Virus record (IMG/VR): IMGVR_UViG_3300025120_000017
Coordinates: 62,001-126,000 of that record
DNA: 64,000 bases
Source: a virus
Direction: 5' to 3' (one strand)
Shown here one piece after another: positions 7,851 to 15,580 of the stretch. Made by a program: the position numbers and the translations under genes. The notes beneath the pieces were generated by a model. The model was not told the DNA's origin and did not search any database. It saw only the letters and a list, made by a program, of their open reading frames with translations. Within the stretch, counting starts at the first letter, position 1. Every line of letters starts with the position of its first letter.

Positions 7851-8062
7851 TAAAATAGAGAATTGTCTGCTGACTTATCAGCGTTTGTTATTGTTTTATC
7901 TATAGGATCAGATGTAGGAATTTCATCTACATCATTAATGATTAATTTAGATGTTGCTTTTTTTCTATATGCTCTTATAAACCATTTTCCTAAAGGTAAT
8001 TTTAAATCGCCAGTAGGTGCTTTAGTTGCCTTTTTAAATAATATACCTATTTCTTTATACAT
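7850..8062 (-). CDS. Small basic hypothetical protein
   Basis: A protein of about 70 residues starting MYKEIGILFKKATKAPTG. I prefer the ATG at 8062 to the one at 8074 because it shortens the overlap with the primase gene to 8 bp. The N-terminal half is basic with aromatic residues (KWFIRAYRKK); the C-terminal half is acidic. It lies between the primase and uvsY genes with overlaps or abutment on both sides, so it is translated with them. No family recognised; a small replication accessory role is only a guess from location. Confidence 0.55.
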   Translation of the reverse strand: MYKEIGILFKKATKAPTGDLKLPLGKWFIRAYRKKATSKLIINDVDEIPTSDPIDKTITNADKSADNSLF

Positions 8063-9137
8063 AATACATATCATATTTTGTTTTACTAAAATATGTAGAC
8101 AATTTATTTAATGATTCTGAGTATTCACGATTATCATAAACATATTTTATCACTTCGTTCAAATCTTTAAGTCTTTTGTTTTTATATTTAAAATCTTTAA
8201 AGAATTTTGACCACATAAAGCATTGCTTATTTATCTTTATTTTATCTATAGCATTAGTTTTACCTGTCTTATCGTTATCGTAAAAATATCTAATATTATC
8301 CATATCATCAAAAAATTCTTTTAATTTAGTTGCACCTGCGGTTGCTACGCTATTTGGTAAAAAGAATGAATCTAACGGACCTTCAAAAACTGTGAGAGGT
8401 ATTTCAAGGTTTACATTAAAGATATTGAATATTAAAGATAAGTTATCGCAAGTACCTTTAAACACAATATCTTTAAAATCTATATCATATCGCATTTCTT
8501 CATTTAACTTTGAAAAGTCTTTTGTCAGATATTTAGGACCACCGTCAAGATTTTTTATTTGTAACCCAACTACTTTATCTTCTCCTATTTTATTTAGGAT
8601 CCATACTTCTCTCTTCTTCCATTTATTTACTCTAAATAATAGTTGATTCTTTACACTTTGTAATAATCTATCTTTTATAAATTGTTCTGACCAATCATAG
8701 TATGCATAAGATTTTAATCCATAAAAATCTTTAATTCTTTTAGTGAGTATAGAATTTTCATGCAAGAACTTAAAATATTCACTACTGTTTTGAAGAGTGA
8801 TATGTTGTCTATTCTTACTATTATTTTTTAAGATCTCTGCAATATTTTTAATATAATCAGCATTTCCTATTTTTTTACCAAATGCTTTAAAGAATCTAAA
8901 TGCTCCCCAATATTTTGCTACGCATTCGCCATTAAAGCAATGGAATTTCATTGTATCAAAATAAAAATATCCACGTTTTTTTGTTCTATCTTTAACAGAG
9001 TCTCCGCATACTGGACAGGCCATTAATAATTCAGATCCTTTATTTCTTAGCTTTCTTTTATGAACATCTGTAAATGTATCATTAAGAATGTCTTGTATGG
9101 TTTCTGTTAAATGATTTTTTAAATTATCTTTACACAT
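8055..9137 (-). CDS. 61: DNA primase, T4 gp61-like
   Basis: A 360-residue protein, close to T4 gp61 (342). An N-terminal zinc-binding domain has Cys41-x2-Cys44 (CPVCGDS) and Cys67/Cys72, with the YFYFDTMKFHC strand typical of phage primases. The TOPRIM catalytic domain shows FEGPLD at 251-256 (catalytic Glu) and DND at 287-289 (metal binding). It would synthesise short RNA primers for lagging-strand replication together with the replicative helicase, which is not in this window. It lies immediately downstream of the gene 32 terminator, so it needs its own promoter or read-through. Confidence 0.88.
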   Translation of the reverse strand: MCKDNLKNHLTETIQDILNDTFTDVHKRKLRNKGSELLMACPVCGDSVKDRTKKRGYFYFDTMKFHCFNGECVAKYWGAFRFFKAFGKKIGNADYIKNIAEILKNNSKNRQHITLQNSSEYFKFLHENSILTKRIKDFYGLKSYAYYDWSEQFIKDRLLQSVKNQLLFRVNKWKKREVWILNKIGEDKVVGLQIKNLDGGPKYLTKDFSKLNEEMRYDIDFKDIVFKGTCDNLSLIFNIFNVNLEIPLTVFEGPLDSFFLPNSVATAGATKLKEFFDDMDNIRYFYDNDKTGKTNAIDKIKINKQCFMWSKFFKDFKYKNKRLKDLNEVIKYVYDNREYSESLNKLSTYFSKTKYDMYYV

Positions 9138-9145
9138 ATAATAGT

Positions 9146-9177
9146 ATAAAAAAAAGGGTGGGACTTATCCCACCCTT
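9146..9177 (-). terminator. Intrinsic terminator after gene 32
   Basis: On the minus strand a 10-bp perfect stem (AAGGGTGGGA/TCCCACCCTT) with a 4-nt loop is followed by eight T residues. It lies 28 bp past the stop of the gp32-like gene and just before the primase start, and should give high gene 32 expression relative to the downstream genes. Confidence 0.92.
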
Positions 9178-9204
9178 ATATAGTTACATTAATAGATTTA
9201 TCAA

Positions 9205-10233
9205 TTAAAGGTCTAAATCAAGATCATCTAGAAAATTATTAATGTTTTCGTCAGATTCTATTTCAACTGTTTTTTCTTTAGCAATAGGTTCAGATGTAGG
9301 TCTTGCATTTTTTAAAGCAGAACCAGACTCAACTTCATCTATCACATCATCAATAGATTCTGTAGATGCAGATGGTGTTGACTTATCAGCTTCTTTATTA
9401 ACAACTCCACTTATTTGCATTTCTCGTTTAGGTGCTGCAGTTGTCCCGAAAGATATTCCAGTTTTTTCAGTAATAATACTAAGCAATAGCGACTTTCGTT
9501 CTGCATCCATAGGAACATAAATGTATGGCTTCATAAGTTCTTCGCCTGTTTTAATAAATTCTAAAAATTCAGGTTTAGATTCAGTAGTAAATGATTCTCC
9601 TTTAAATTGTAATTCGCCTTTTTCTTGCCATTCACAACCATCATAATTCCAATACCCTCCTTTAAGACCAACGTTTACTTCTAAACTTCTTCCTATAAGT
9701 GGATTGAAGATATCTTCAGCTTTTTTACCCATCTTAATAGCTTTTGCATCAAGATTTACTTTACCATCAATTACTTTATGAACTTGTATAGGGCATTTCC
9801 ATACCATCAGCTTACCTTCATTCTCTGGTGTTACTAAATCTTTTTCTACATAAACTAAATAAAAGAAACTAGATTTTGGCTTAATTTCATCTGCAAGATC
9901 TTCAGATCTCTGATTTGTTTTTCCTTCTCTTTTTAATTTAAAGAATGCTCCCATAGCTTCGCATTTTTCGCCAATTGAGAACGGAGAGTCAAAATATCCA
10001 CCTTCATCAGCAGAATTCTTTAAATAGAATGTCTTTTTCTCAACGAAGTTTCTTTTAGGATTAAATCCGTCAGGATTAGCCAACCAATAAACAGGTCTTA
10101 CCACAGCAGAATATACTTTATCTTTTGCTTGGTTTGGATCTGGTTTAAATAAGTTAGTTGAATTTGAACTTTGCGACTGAGCAGGAGCTTCGAAGTCGTC
10201 CATGTTTACATTGAAAATGTCTAAATTTTCCAT
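9205..10233 (-). CDS. 32: Single-stranded DNA-binding protein, T4 gp32-like
   Basis: A 342-residue protein. TPENEGKLMVWK at 135-146 matches the conserved core strand of T4 gp32 (APENEGKVFKY). The C-terminus is a low-complexity linker ending in the acidic tail NNFLDDLDLDL, as in gp32, where the tail recruits replication and recombination proteins. It coats ssDNA and coordinates replication, recombination and repair. The Cys3-His zinc cluster of T4 gp32 is not visible; the corresponding region (residues 75-105) has a single Cys. The start M-E-N-L-D is followed by a poorly conserved linker. A strong terminator follows, fitting a separately and strongly expressed gene. Confidence 0.85.
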   Translation of the reverse strand: MENLDIFNVNMDDFEAPAQSQSSNSTNLFKPDPNQAKDKVYSAVVRPVYWLANPDGFNPKRNFVEKKTFYLKNSADEGGYFDSPFSIGEKCEAMGAFFKLKREGKTNQRSEDLADEIKPKSSFFYLVYVEKDLVTPENEGKLMVWKCPIQVHKVIDGKVNLDAKAIKMGKKAEDIFNPLIGRSLEVNVGLKGGYWNYDGCEWQEKGELQFKGESFTTESKPEFLEFIKTGEELMKPYIYVPMDAERKSLLLSIITEKTGISFGTTAAPKREMQISGVVNKEADKSTPSASTESIDDVIDEVESGSALKNARPTSEPIAKEKTVEIESDENINNFLDDLDLDL

Positions 10234-10273
10234 AATTTACCGTTTTTACTTTTGTTAAATTTTAATTACAATA

Positions 10274-10306
10274 GTTAAATTCTTTTAAGCGCTTAATTGT
10301 TTTAAC
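10274..10306. promoter_or_regulatory. Dyad-symmetric element upstream of gene 32
   Basis: A perfect 12-bp palindrome, TTAAGCGCTTAA (10285-10296), is flanked by an outer inverted pair GTTAAA/TTTAAC that is off-centre by one base. It lies in the 174-bp space between the epimerase and gene 32, about 40 bp upstream of the gene 32 start. It could be an operator or fold as an mRNA leader hairpin; T4 gene 32 is autoregulated through its mRNA leader. Function is inferred. Nothing else in 10234-10407 was recognisable beyond very AT-rich sequence. Confidence 0.35.
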
Positions 10307-10407
10307 CTTTGTTACCTTTTTTTATAAAAAAGAGTTTTTTATTCTTTTCTATAGTATATTTAATCAACTAGGTTATGTTTATTTGCTTAATTTTATAACA
10401 TTTTTCA

Positions 10408-11412
10408 CTAAATTTTTACTGCTTCTACATCTAAACTTTCCATAAAATTTTCAGGAATGTTACCTAATTTATCTTGATCTTTTAAGTACTCAATAGTATC
10501 TTGAATTGCATCATGAATTGTTTTAACAGGTTTCCATTCTGTAAACATTTGTGCTTTTACACTATTTGCATAAATACTATGAGCTTCTCCATTAATTTCA
10601 GGAAATTGAATAAAGTCAACTTTTTTACCCATCTTATATGCAATTACTTTAACAATATCTATAAGACTTGTTGCTCTACCCGTTCCTAAATTAAAAGTGC
10701 CTGTGATATCTTTGTTATCTAACAAGAGTCTATGAAATGCGTTTACATCATCAACGTGTATAAAATCTCTTTCTCTTGTTTCATCACCAAATATGATTGG
10801 TTTATTGCCTTGCATATATCTAATGATAACTCCTGCAAAAAGCGGTGGAACTGTTCTTGTATAGTCTTGCATACACCCAGCAACATTAAAGTATCTTAAT
10901 GCAACCCATTTCATACCATATAGTTTTTTATATGATTCTGCTAGTGAAGCAACTGCAGCTTTTGAAGTACTATAAATTGTTTTAGGATTAGATTGTTCTT
11001 CTCTATATCCTCCTTGATATAAATAAGAATCTTCATATACAGCGCTAGTTTCACTAAAAACAACTTTAACATTATATTTTACAGCAATGTTAAAAACATT
11101 GATACTTCCCATTAAGTTATTATCATAGCAATCAGCTTGATTCTTATCACAATCATAAATGCTAACAAGACCCGCAAAATGATAGATAATATCTACACCT
11201 CCTAAAATATCAATAGCATCTTCAAGATCATTAGGTTTTCTAATATCACCTTCATAAAACTTTACCTTATCATGAATCTCTGGCATATAAGTACCTTGAC
11301 CTAAATTATCTAAAATAGCAATGTTGTCACTATCATAGCCTTCTTTTAATAAATCAGCGATAAAATTAGTTCCTATAAAACCACATCCACCTGTTATCAG
11401 AATCTTTTTCAT
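10408..11412 (-). CDS. NAD-dependent nucleotide-sugar epimerase/dehydratase
   Basis: A 334-residue extended short-chain dehydrogenase. The N-terminal GGCGFIG at 8-14 is the NAD-binding glycine motif, followed by an acidic residue after strand 2 (LDNLGQG). The catalytic Tyr-x3-Lys is YSTSK at 147-151, with the upstream SETSAVYED strand. RDFIHVDD near 216 is the conserved substrate-domain motif. Members interconvert UDP- or GDP-sugars, and GalE-like 4-epimerases or heptose epimerases are the nearest match. The sugar cannot be read from the sequence. In a phage it may modify host surface polysaccharide, phage glycans or DNA-base sugars. It sits upstream of gene 32 and diverges from the guanylate-kinase-like gene. 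Confidence 0.88.
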   Translation of the reverse strand: MKKILITGGCGFIGTNFIADLLKEGYDSDNIAILDNLGQGTYMPEIHDKVKFYEGDIRKPNDLEDAIDILGGVDIIYHFAGLVSIYDCDKNQADCYDNNLMGSINVFNIAVKYNVKVVFSETSAVYEDSYLYQGGYREEQSNPKTIYSTSKAAVASLAESYKKLYGMKWVALRYFNVAGCMQDYTRTVPPLFAGVIIRYMQGNKPIIFGDETRERDFIHVDDVNAFHRLLLDNKDITGTFNLGTGRATSLIDIVKVIAYKMGKKVDFIQFPEINGEAHSIYANSVKAQMFTEWKPVKTIHDAIQDTIEYLKDQDKLGNIPENFMESLDVEAVKI

Positions 11413-11638
11413 TTCTTTTTATTAATTGAATAACAGTTATCTTATTTTTGTTTAAAATTAAAAAAATTAGAGTATTCTTAAACAAATATCTGGATTGTGT
11501 ATTTAATATATTGTAAAATCTCTAAGGAAGTTGAGACTCTGATTCTTTTAGAGTAACTATAAGGAGTTAATATTCTGAAACTATAAAGAGAAGAAATAGA
11601 ATATAAAAAGTATACATATAATAACTAAATGCATCTTA

Positions 11639-12115
11639 ATGAAAAGTAGAATAATAATAGTAGGAGCAGGTGGATCTGGTAAAGACCATTTAAGACAAAG
11701 ATTTATTGATAGAGGATATAAACCTAGTATAAGTTATACCACAAGACCTCCTAGAGATGGAGAAATTGAAGGGGTAGATTATTATTTCATTAATGAAGGC
11801 GCTTTTAAGTATGCGATAAAGCAAGGTGAGTTTTTTGAGTTTAGAGAATTTAACAGCTGGTATTATGGAACAAGTAATGTTGCTTTTAAATCTGCTAACT
11901 TATTTATAATGACTCCGCCTTCAATACATAAATTATCTAAAGAGATTAGAGAAACTTCTTTTATAATTTATTTAGATATACCAGAACATATTCGCATAAA
12001 GCGTCTTTCTGATAGAAAAGATGCAGATAGTGTTAAAAGAAGAGTAATTGCAGATAAAGAAATGTTTGATTGGTTTGTGGATTATGATCTTAGAATATCT
12101 GATCCTAACTTTTGA
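11639..12115 (+). CDS. Guanylate kinase-like nucleoside monophosphate kinase
   Basis: A 158-residue protein and the only gene on the plus strand. The P-loop GAGGSGKD lies at 9-16, followed by the GMP-binding signature YTTRPPRDGEIEGVDYYF at 33-50 and EFREFNSWYYGTS at 67-79, all characteristic of guanylate kinase. A lid-like region (RLSDRKDADSVKRR) is near 122-135. It is shorter than cellular guanylate kinases (about 200 residues), mainly in the C-terminal region. It would phosphorylate GMP or dGMP to supply nucleotides for replication, but another specificity is possible. It begins 226 bp from the divergent epimerase; that region (11413-11638) is AT-rich with no clear promoter. Confidence 0.82.
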   Translation: MKSRIIIVGAGGSGKDHLRQRFIDRGYKPSISYTTRPPRDGEIEGVDYYFINEGAFKYAIKQGEFFEFREFNSWYYGTSNVAFKSANLFIMTPPSIHKLSKEIRETSFIIYLDIPEHIRIKRLSDRKDADSVKRRVIADKEMFDWFVDYDLRISDPNF

Positions 12116-12142
12116 TTAAATAAACTACCTTCCTTATACAGC

Positions 12143-12185
12143 GAGGTTGCTAAATATTAAATTGTAACATTCTCTAAGCAACCTC
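12143..12185. terminator. Inverted repeat between convergent genes
   Basis: A 9-bp perfect inverted repeat (GAGGTTGCT/AGCAACCTC) with a 25-nt loop lies between the ends of the plus-strand kinase gene (12115) and the minus-strand gene ending at 12196. Location between convergent genes suggests a bidirectional terminator. The loop is long and neither side has a good T-run, so this is tentative. Confidence 0.4.
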
Positions 12186-12195
12186 CTGTACTTTC

Positions 12196-12702
12196 TTAAT
12201 ATCTTGTTATCTTTTTTATTGCTCGTTTGTCCCAAATACAACCTGATGAAACATCCCAAGGTCTAATCCAACTTCCTATAGGTCCCCACGGGTGTTTAAT
12301 TTCTATTCCTTGCCATCCATCTTTTTCAACATCTTCCCATTTTATACCACTAACAGTATCTGGAAATCCTATTAAACCATATTTTGCCTCAAAGTCTTTT
12401 TGAGACATGTCTTTACCTAATCTTAATACGTTTTTATAGTTTATCTCTATTTTATGAAGGTTTCCTGCTTCCCAATCTGGCATATTTTGTCTAACCCAAT
12501 CAATCCACTCAGTTCCAAATGAATACCATAAACCGCTAGGCTTAAAGTTCATATAGCTTTTAGCAGGAGTGTTTTTTTGTTTTGTGTTTCGAGTTTTTAT
12601 AGTATAATCAGATGACATTATAACTTTATCACTTGATTTTATTTTAGCATAATCTTCATCTACTATAATTTTATTTTCAAAAAACTTATCTAACCTTTTC
12701 AT
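12196..12702 (-). CDS. Unknown protein with conserved Trp-rich motifs
   Basis: I choose the ATG at 12702 (MKRLDKFFENK) over 12753, since the longer form overlaps the resolvase gene by 50 bp. The 168-residue product has a lysine-rich N-terminus and a compact C-terminal domain rich in Trp and Gly: PSGLWYSFGTEWIDWVRQN, GIKWEDVEKDGWQG, and the terminal WDVSSGCIWDK. The spacing of Trp, Gly and Ser blocks suggests a conserved enzyme-like domain, but I cannot assign it. An ADP-ribosyltransferase-like fold is one untested idea. The N-terminus faintly resembles the head-targeting tag. It is the last gene before the convergent junction with the kinase gene. Confidence 0.6.
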   Translation of the reverse strand: MKRLDKFFENKIIVDEDYAKIKSSDKVIMSSDYTIKTRNTKQKNTPAKSYMNFKPSGLWYSFGTEWIDWVRQNMPDWEAGNLHKIEINYKNVLRLGKDMSQKDFEAKYGLIGFPDTVSGIKWEDVEKDGWQGIEIKHPWGPIGSWIRPWDVSSGCIWDKRAIKKITRY

Positions 12703-12703
12703 T

Positions 12704-13210
12704 TTATTTCTTAAATTGAGGCTCAATTCCAAATTGCTCAAAAAGCCTTTCAAGCGGTTTGGTAAAATTTCCTCTTTTGTTTTTATATTCAGGTATTTTC
12801 TTTTTGCCGTTAACTGCTTTAACTAATTTATTATAAGAACTCTTCATTAGTATAGGCCTTCTTGGTTTTTCAGTAGGGTGAATCCATAATTCACCTTCTT
12901 GTATTTTATTATGTTCTAAATAATTTGCAAGATTTCTTAAAAAACTTATTATATCAATATGCTTAGACAACCCTAACCTATTAAATGAATTAGTTATTTT
13001 ACCTTCAAGTGCATTTGCTTGAAATTGTATTGCTCCTCTACATAAACCTTTTCCAGTTTCATCAGGAAGCTCTGCAACTAATTTATGCTGATGGTCTAAT
13101 ACAATTTCTTCAGGTGGATATTTATTACCTAATAAAGGACATATGCCTTTTTGCTCAGCATGCCATTTTTCTTTAAGTGCTTTTATATCTTTGCTTTCTA
13201 ATTGCTTCAT
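12704..13210 (-). CDS. 49: Endonuclease VII-like Holliday junction resolvase
   Basis: A 168-residue protein similar to T4 endonuclease VII (gp49, 157 residues). The catalytic HNH-like site LDHQH lies at 38-42, followed by G-L-C-R-G at 55-59, a conserved Asn near 66, EGK at 69-71 and FNRLG at 76-80, in the same order as T4. T4 endo VII cuts four-way junctions to debranch DNA before packaging. Unusually, of the four zinc-binding Cys only the first of each pair is visible (Cys24 and Cys57), so the structural zinc may be lost. It overlaps the upstream gene by 4 bp. Confidence 0.8.
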   Translation of the reverse strand: MKQLESKDIKALKEKWHAEQKGICPLLGNKYPPEEIVLDHQHKLVAELPDETGKGLCRGAIQFQANALEGKITNSFNRLGLSKHIDIISFLRNLANYLEHNKIQEGELWIHPTEKPRRPILMKSSYNKLVKAVNGKKKIPEYKNKRGNFTKPLERLFEQFGIEPQFKK

Positions 13211-13500
13211 TTATTTGTAGGTAAAAGTTTCCAAACATATATTGAATCTGAATGTGTTAAAAACTTTCCACCATCTTCAGTTTCTTCTAATATCTCTTTA
13301 ACTATATTAGTGCTTAATTTTCCACATATAAACCTGAAATTTACAGTAGGCTTAAATGGAATAGGGCCTCTAAATGCATCGTTATTTTCAATATTAGGAG
13401 TGTGTCCTTTTTCTCTATAGCAATAACCTAAAGCATCTGGGCTTAATAAATCAAGCTTGTTTAATATTTCCATATTAATATGAGTTTGCTTTATCTTCAT
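13207..13500 (-). CDS. Hypothetical protein
   Basis: A 97-residue protein if started at the ATG at 13500, whose ATG overlaps the TGA of the upstream gene; an in-frame ATG at 13506 is also possible. The sequence has a mixed alpha/beta look: KLDLLSPDALGYCYREKG, then strands PTVNFRFICGKLS and DSIYVWKLLP at the end. It has no membrane segment or known motif. It is tightly coupled to the resolvase gene (4-bp overlap). Function unknown. Confidence 0.6.
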   Translation of the reverse strand: MKIKQTHINMEILNKLDLLSPDALGYCYREKGHTPNIENNDAFRGPIPFKPTVNFRFICGKLSTNIVKEILEETEDGGKFLTHSDSIYVWKLLPTNK

Positions 13501-13751
13501 CCCCAATCGCTATCAGCTTGATTATTATTTATCTCATCTTCTGCTATTTTCTTAATAAGCATTTCAAACTTAACAGATGTTGTTCCACTATAAATATTTT
13601 CCATTTCATCCATTTTTCTAGCAGCATCTAAAAAAGCTTCTAAATTAACTCCATTTCCACCTTTTTTATTTATAATTTGCATTTGCTTTAAAACAAGCTT
13701 TTCCATATCATTGCTTGTGTTCCTATGATTCATTTCTTGTATAGTTTTCAT
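13497..13751 (-). CDS. Small helical hypothetical protein
   Basis: An 84-residue, mostly helical, charged protein (MKTIQEMNHRNTSNDMEKLVL...) ending NNNQADSDWG. It starts at the stop of the upstream head-protein candidate (1-bp overlap) and overlaps the next gene, so it is part of the same translationally coupled unit. No recognisable family. Confidence 0.55.
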   Translation of the reverse strand: MKTIQEMNHRNTSNDMEKLVLKQMQIINKKGGNGVNLEAFLDAARKMDEMENIYSGTTSVKFEMLIKKIAEDEINNNQADSDWG

Positions 13752-14329
13752 CAGTATGTAATATCTTTTTTATCTTGTGCTATAATTGATTTTATTTCCT
13801 TCACAAGCTTTGCAGTTGTTTTAGGATACCTATTTGTTCCAAAGTTATTGTAGAAACTTATAAAGCCATCTTCAGCTATGTCAATAAATAAAGTATCTTT
13901 TGCATTAACAAAGCCTTTCTTAGTAACACAGTCATATTCAAAAAATACATCATATTCACCATCAGCGTTATTAACGCCAATATCATATGTTGCTTTAGGG
14001 CCATTAGGAAACTTGCTTGTTAAAAACGCCGCAACTGATTCAGGCGTTATAGGTGCTTTAGCTTCTAAAATATTTCCATCTTTATCAAAGAAATCATCTG
14101 GGTCTAAATGATAATATCCCATTATGTCACTCACAATATCTTGATGGTCTGAATTATCCATATCATATTCCTTCTTAATGAACGCTTTAATTTTATCATC
14201 AGAAGGTTGACCTTTTCCTAAAACTTTTTTAATCTTAGCGATAGAATTATATTTATGATCTCTGTCGCTATCTTCACTTAAATGTGAATACTTCTTAGCT
14301 TCGTTTAAAAATTCGTTTAAGCTTTTCAT
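13751..14329 (-). CDS. Candidate internal head protein, capsid-targeting-like tag
   Basis: A 192-residue protein beginning MKSLNEFLNEAKKYSH, a good match to the T4 capsid-targeting pattern with an LNE|A site at 8-10. A second possible site, NILE|A, lies near residues 87-90. The central part has a helical region with two short acidic helices (DNSDHQDIVSDIMGYYHLDPDDFFDKDG). The C-terminal 100 residues form an alpha/beta domain ending KEIKSIIAQDKK. No enzymatic motif is recognised. It follows the glycine-zipper protein with one base between ATG and the preceding stop. Confidence 0.6.
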   Translation of the reverse strand: MKSLNEFLNEAKKYSHLSEDSDRDHKYNSIAKIKKVLGKGQPSDDKIKAFIKKEYDMDNSDHQDIVSDIMGYYHLDPDDFFDKDGNILEAKAPITPESVAAFLTSKFPNGPKATYDIGVNNADGEYDVFFEYDCVTKKGFVNAKDTLFIDIAEDGFISFYNNFGTNRYPKTTAKLVKEIKSIIAQDKKDITY

Positions 14330-14330
14330 T

Positions 14331-14984
14331 TTAAAATTTTAATTTCTTTCCTAGTGCTGCACCTATTGCAGTACCTACAAGTCTACTTGTGAGTACATTA
14401 TATAAAGGCGAGTTATCTTTAATGCCTAAAGTGTTTGCTAATAATTTACCTATAGATTTACCGAAAGCTAAACCTCCGATACCTCCTAGTATAGAACCAA
14501 ATATTCCTTCATTAAGTAATTCGATTTGTGATTCATTAACGCTTTCAGGATTCATAAATATATCAATAATAGCAGATGCCTGTTCTTTAGTTAATTCCAT
14601 TTCAACATCTTCCTCATCTTCATCTTCTTCCATATCAGCTAAAATGTCACTAAACTTTCTAACCTTCACGGTCCCAGTAGGTATATCACCACTTCCCAAT
14701 GAATTACCATTAGGTAATGAAACTCCACCCATTCCGTTTACATTTGCTCCGGTTGCTGCTCCAAGATCTTCTCCAACTGCATCAGCATTTGTTTCATATA
14801 TTTCAATAGAGTTATTTTCCAGTTCATCTAAAAATCCAACTATAGAATCTTCATTATTTGATTCATAATAATTAGTTGATGTCATTGCTATTCCTTGCTT
14901 TGACCATGTACCATCTTTATATATTTCTTGAGCTTCCCTAGCGTCTCTTACTGCTACTTCTATGTAATATTTGTACTTGCTCAT
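14331..14984 (-). CDS. Acidic head-core-like protein with C-terminal glycine-zipper peptide
   Basis: I start this at ATG 14984 (MSKYKYYIEV), since the longer frame begins with TTG inside the upstream gene's stop and reads through the promoter-like element. The 217-residue protein has an alpha/beta N-terminus, a Gly/Asn linker (70-105) and a very acidic helix (116-130). Then come two potential processing sites, SVNES near 148-152 and LLNE at 156-159. The last 58 residues are a hydrophobic glycine-zipper region (GSILGGIGGLAFGKSIGKLL ... LVGTAIGAALGKK) with a basic end. Cleavage at LLNE would release a membrane-active-looking peptide. A role in ejection or the host membrane is inference. Confidence 0.6.
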   Translation of the reverse strand: MSKYKYYIEVAVRDAREAQEIYKDGTWSKQGIAMTSTNYYESNNEDSIVGFLDELENNSIEIYETNADAVGEDLGAATGANVNGMGGVSLPNGNSLGSGDIPTGTVKVRKFSDILADMEEDEDEEDVEMELTKEQASAIIDIFMNPESVNESQIELLNEGIFGSILGGIGGLAFGKSIGKLLANTLGIKDNSPLYNVLTSRLVGTAIGAALGKKLKF

Positions 14985-14996
14985 TTTTAAGTTATT

Positions 14997-15011
14997 CTTT
15001 TTATATTTAAT
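14997..15011 (-). promoter_or_regulatory. Candidate late-promoter element
   Basis: An exact minus-strand ATTAAATATAAAAAG, 12 nt upstream of the ATG at 14984. It overlaps the stop of the gp19-like gene, which argues for selection of the element in an otherwise packed region. Confidence 0.5.
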
Positions 15012-15574
15012 CAACCTTTCATAAACTTCATTTCAGTAGTAGTGTAATTAAACGTTACATCAAATGTATCAAAACCTGCAATATTTTCACTATAACTTAT
15101 TTGAAATTCACTTATGGCACTAAATATGCAATCTTTAAATACTCTACTAAACATTATAGTTCCATCATTATCTAATATATGTACTGGTAAATCAAACATA
15201 TATGCCTTAGGATTACTAAAGTCATATTTCTCATGAAATGCATCTAACATTATCCAATAATTAACATATCCATTTATCATTTTAAATGTTATAGTTAATG
15301 ACTTATCACTTAAATCTTGTGGATTTATACTTGCTCTATTTTGTCTAGTTATTGCAGTAGGCGTATACTTATCTTTGTAAAAAGGTTCAGGGACATCGTA
15401 CCCAAATGTAGGTATAGTGATTGCTTGCACGGTTCCTTTAACAAGTTCTATTGGGCTATCAATATATGATGGCATTCTTTTTACATATGGTCTATAAAAA
15501 GCATCAATTTCTGTGGATATGAAATCTTTAGGAAACCCTACATAAAATAAATCTTTTCTACTTAAATCACTCAT
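15011..15574 (-). CDS. Tail tube-like protein (gp19 family)
   Basis: A 187-residue protein with the look of T4 gp19-type tube proteins. An N-terminal strand block (FYVGFPKDFISTEIDAFYRP) is followed by VKGTVQAITIPTFGY. The C-terminal pattern AISEFQISYSENIAGFDTFDVTFNYTTTEMKF matches the strand-turn-strand ending of gp19-fold proteins, which stack as hexamers to form the tail tube or its junction with the baseplate. It lies at the end of the tail operon, 6 bp after the 760-residue structural gene. Whether it is the main tube subunit or a baseplate paralogue cannot be decided here. Confidence 0.62.
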   Translation of the reverse strand: MSDLSRKDLFYVGFPKDFISTEIDAFYRPYVKRMPSYIDSPIELVKGTVQAITIPTFGYDVPEPFYKDKYTPTAITRQNRASINPQDLSDKSLTITFKMINGYVNYWIMLDAFHEKYDFSNPKAYMFDLPVHILDNDGTIMFSRVFKDCIFSAISEFQISYSENIAGFDTFDVTFNYTTTEMKFMKG

Positions 15575-15580
15575 TTATTA

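Noticed and set aside
11443-11450. Plus-strand TATTTTTG, a match to the Bacteroidota -7 box TAnnTTTG, upstream of the kinase gene
   Set aside because: It lies about 190 bp from the start codon, lacks a well-spaced -33 element, and is likely by chance in AT-rich DNA.
14389-14868. A 159-codon plus-strand frame
   Set aside because: Antisense of the glycine-zipper protein; low-complexity Ser run mirrors the acidic stretch.
14985-15014. Extended N-terminus (TTG start) for the glycine-zipper protein
   Set aside because: The extra residues are the translated promoter-like element and overlap the upstream stop; ATG at 14984 is better.
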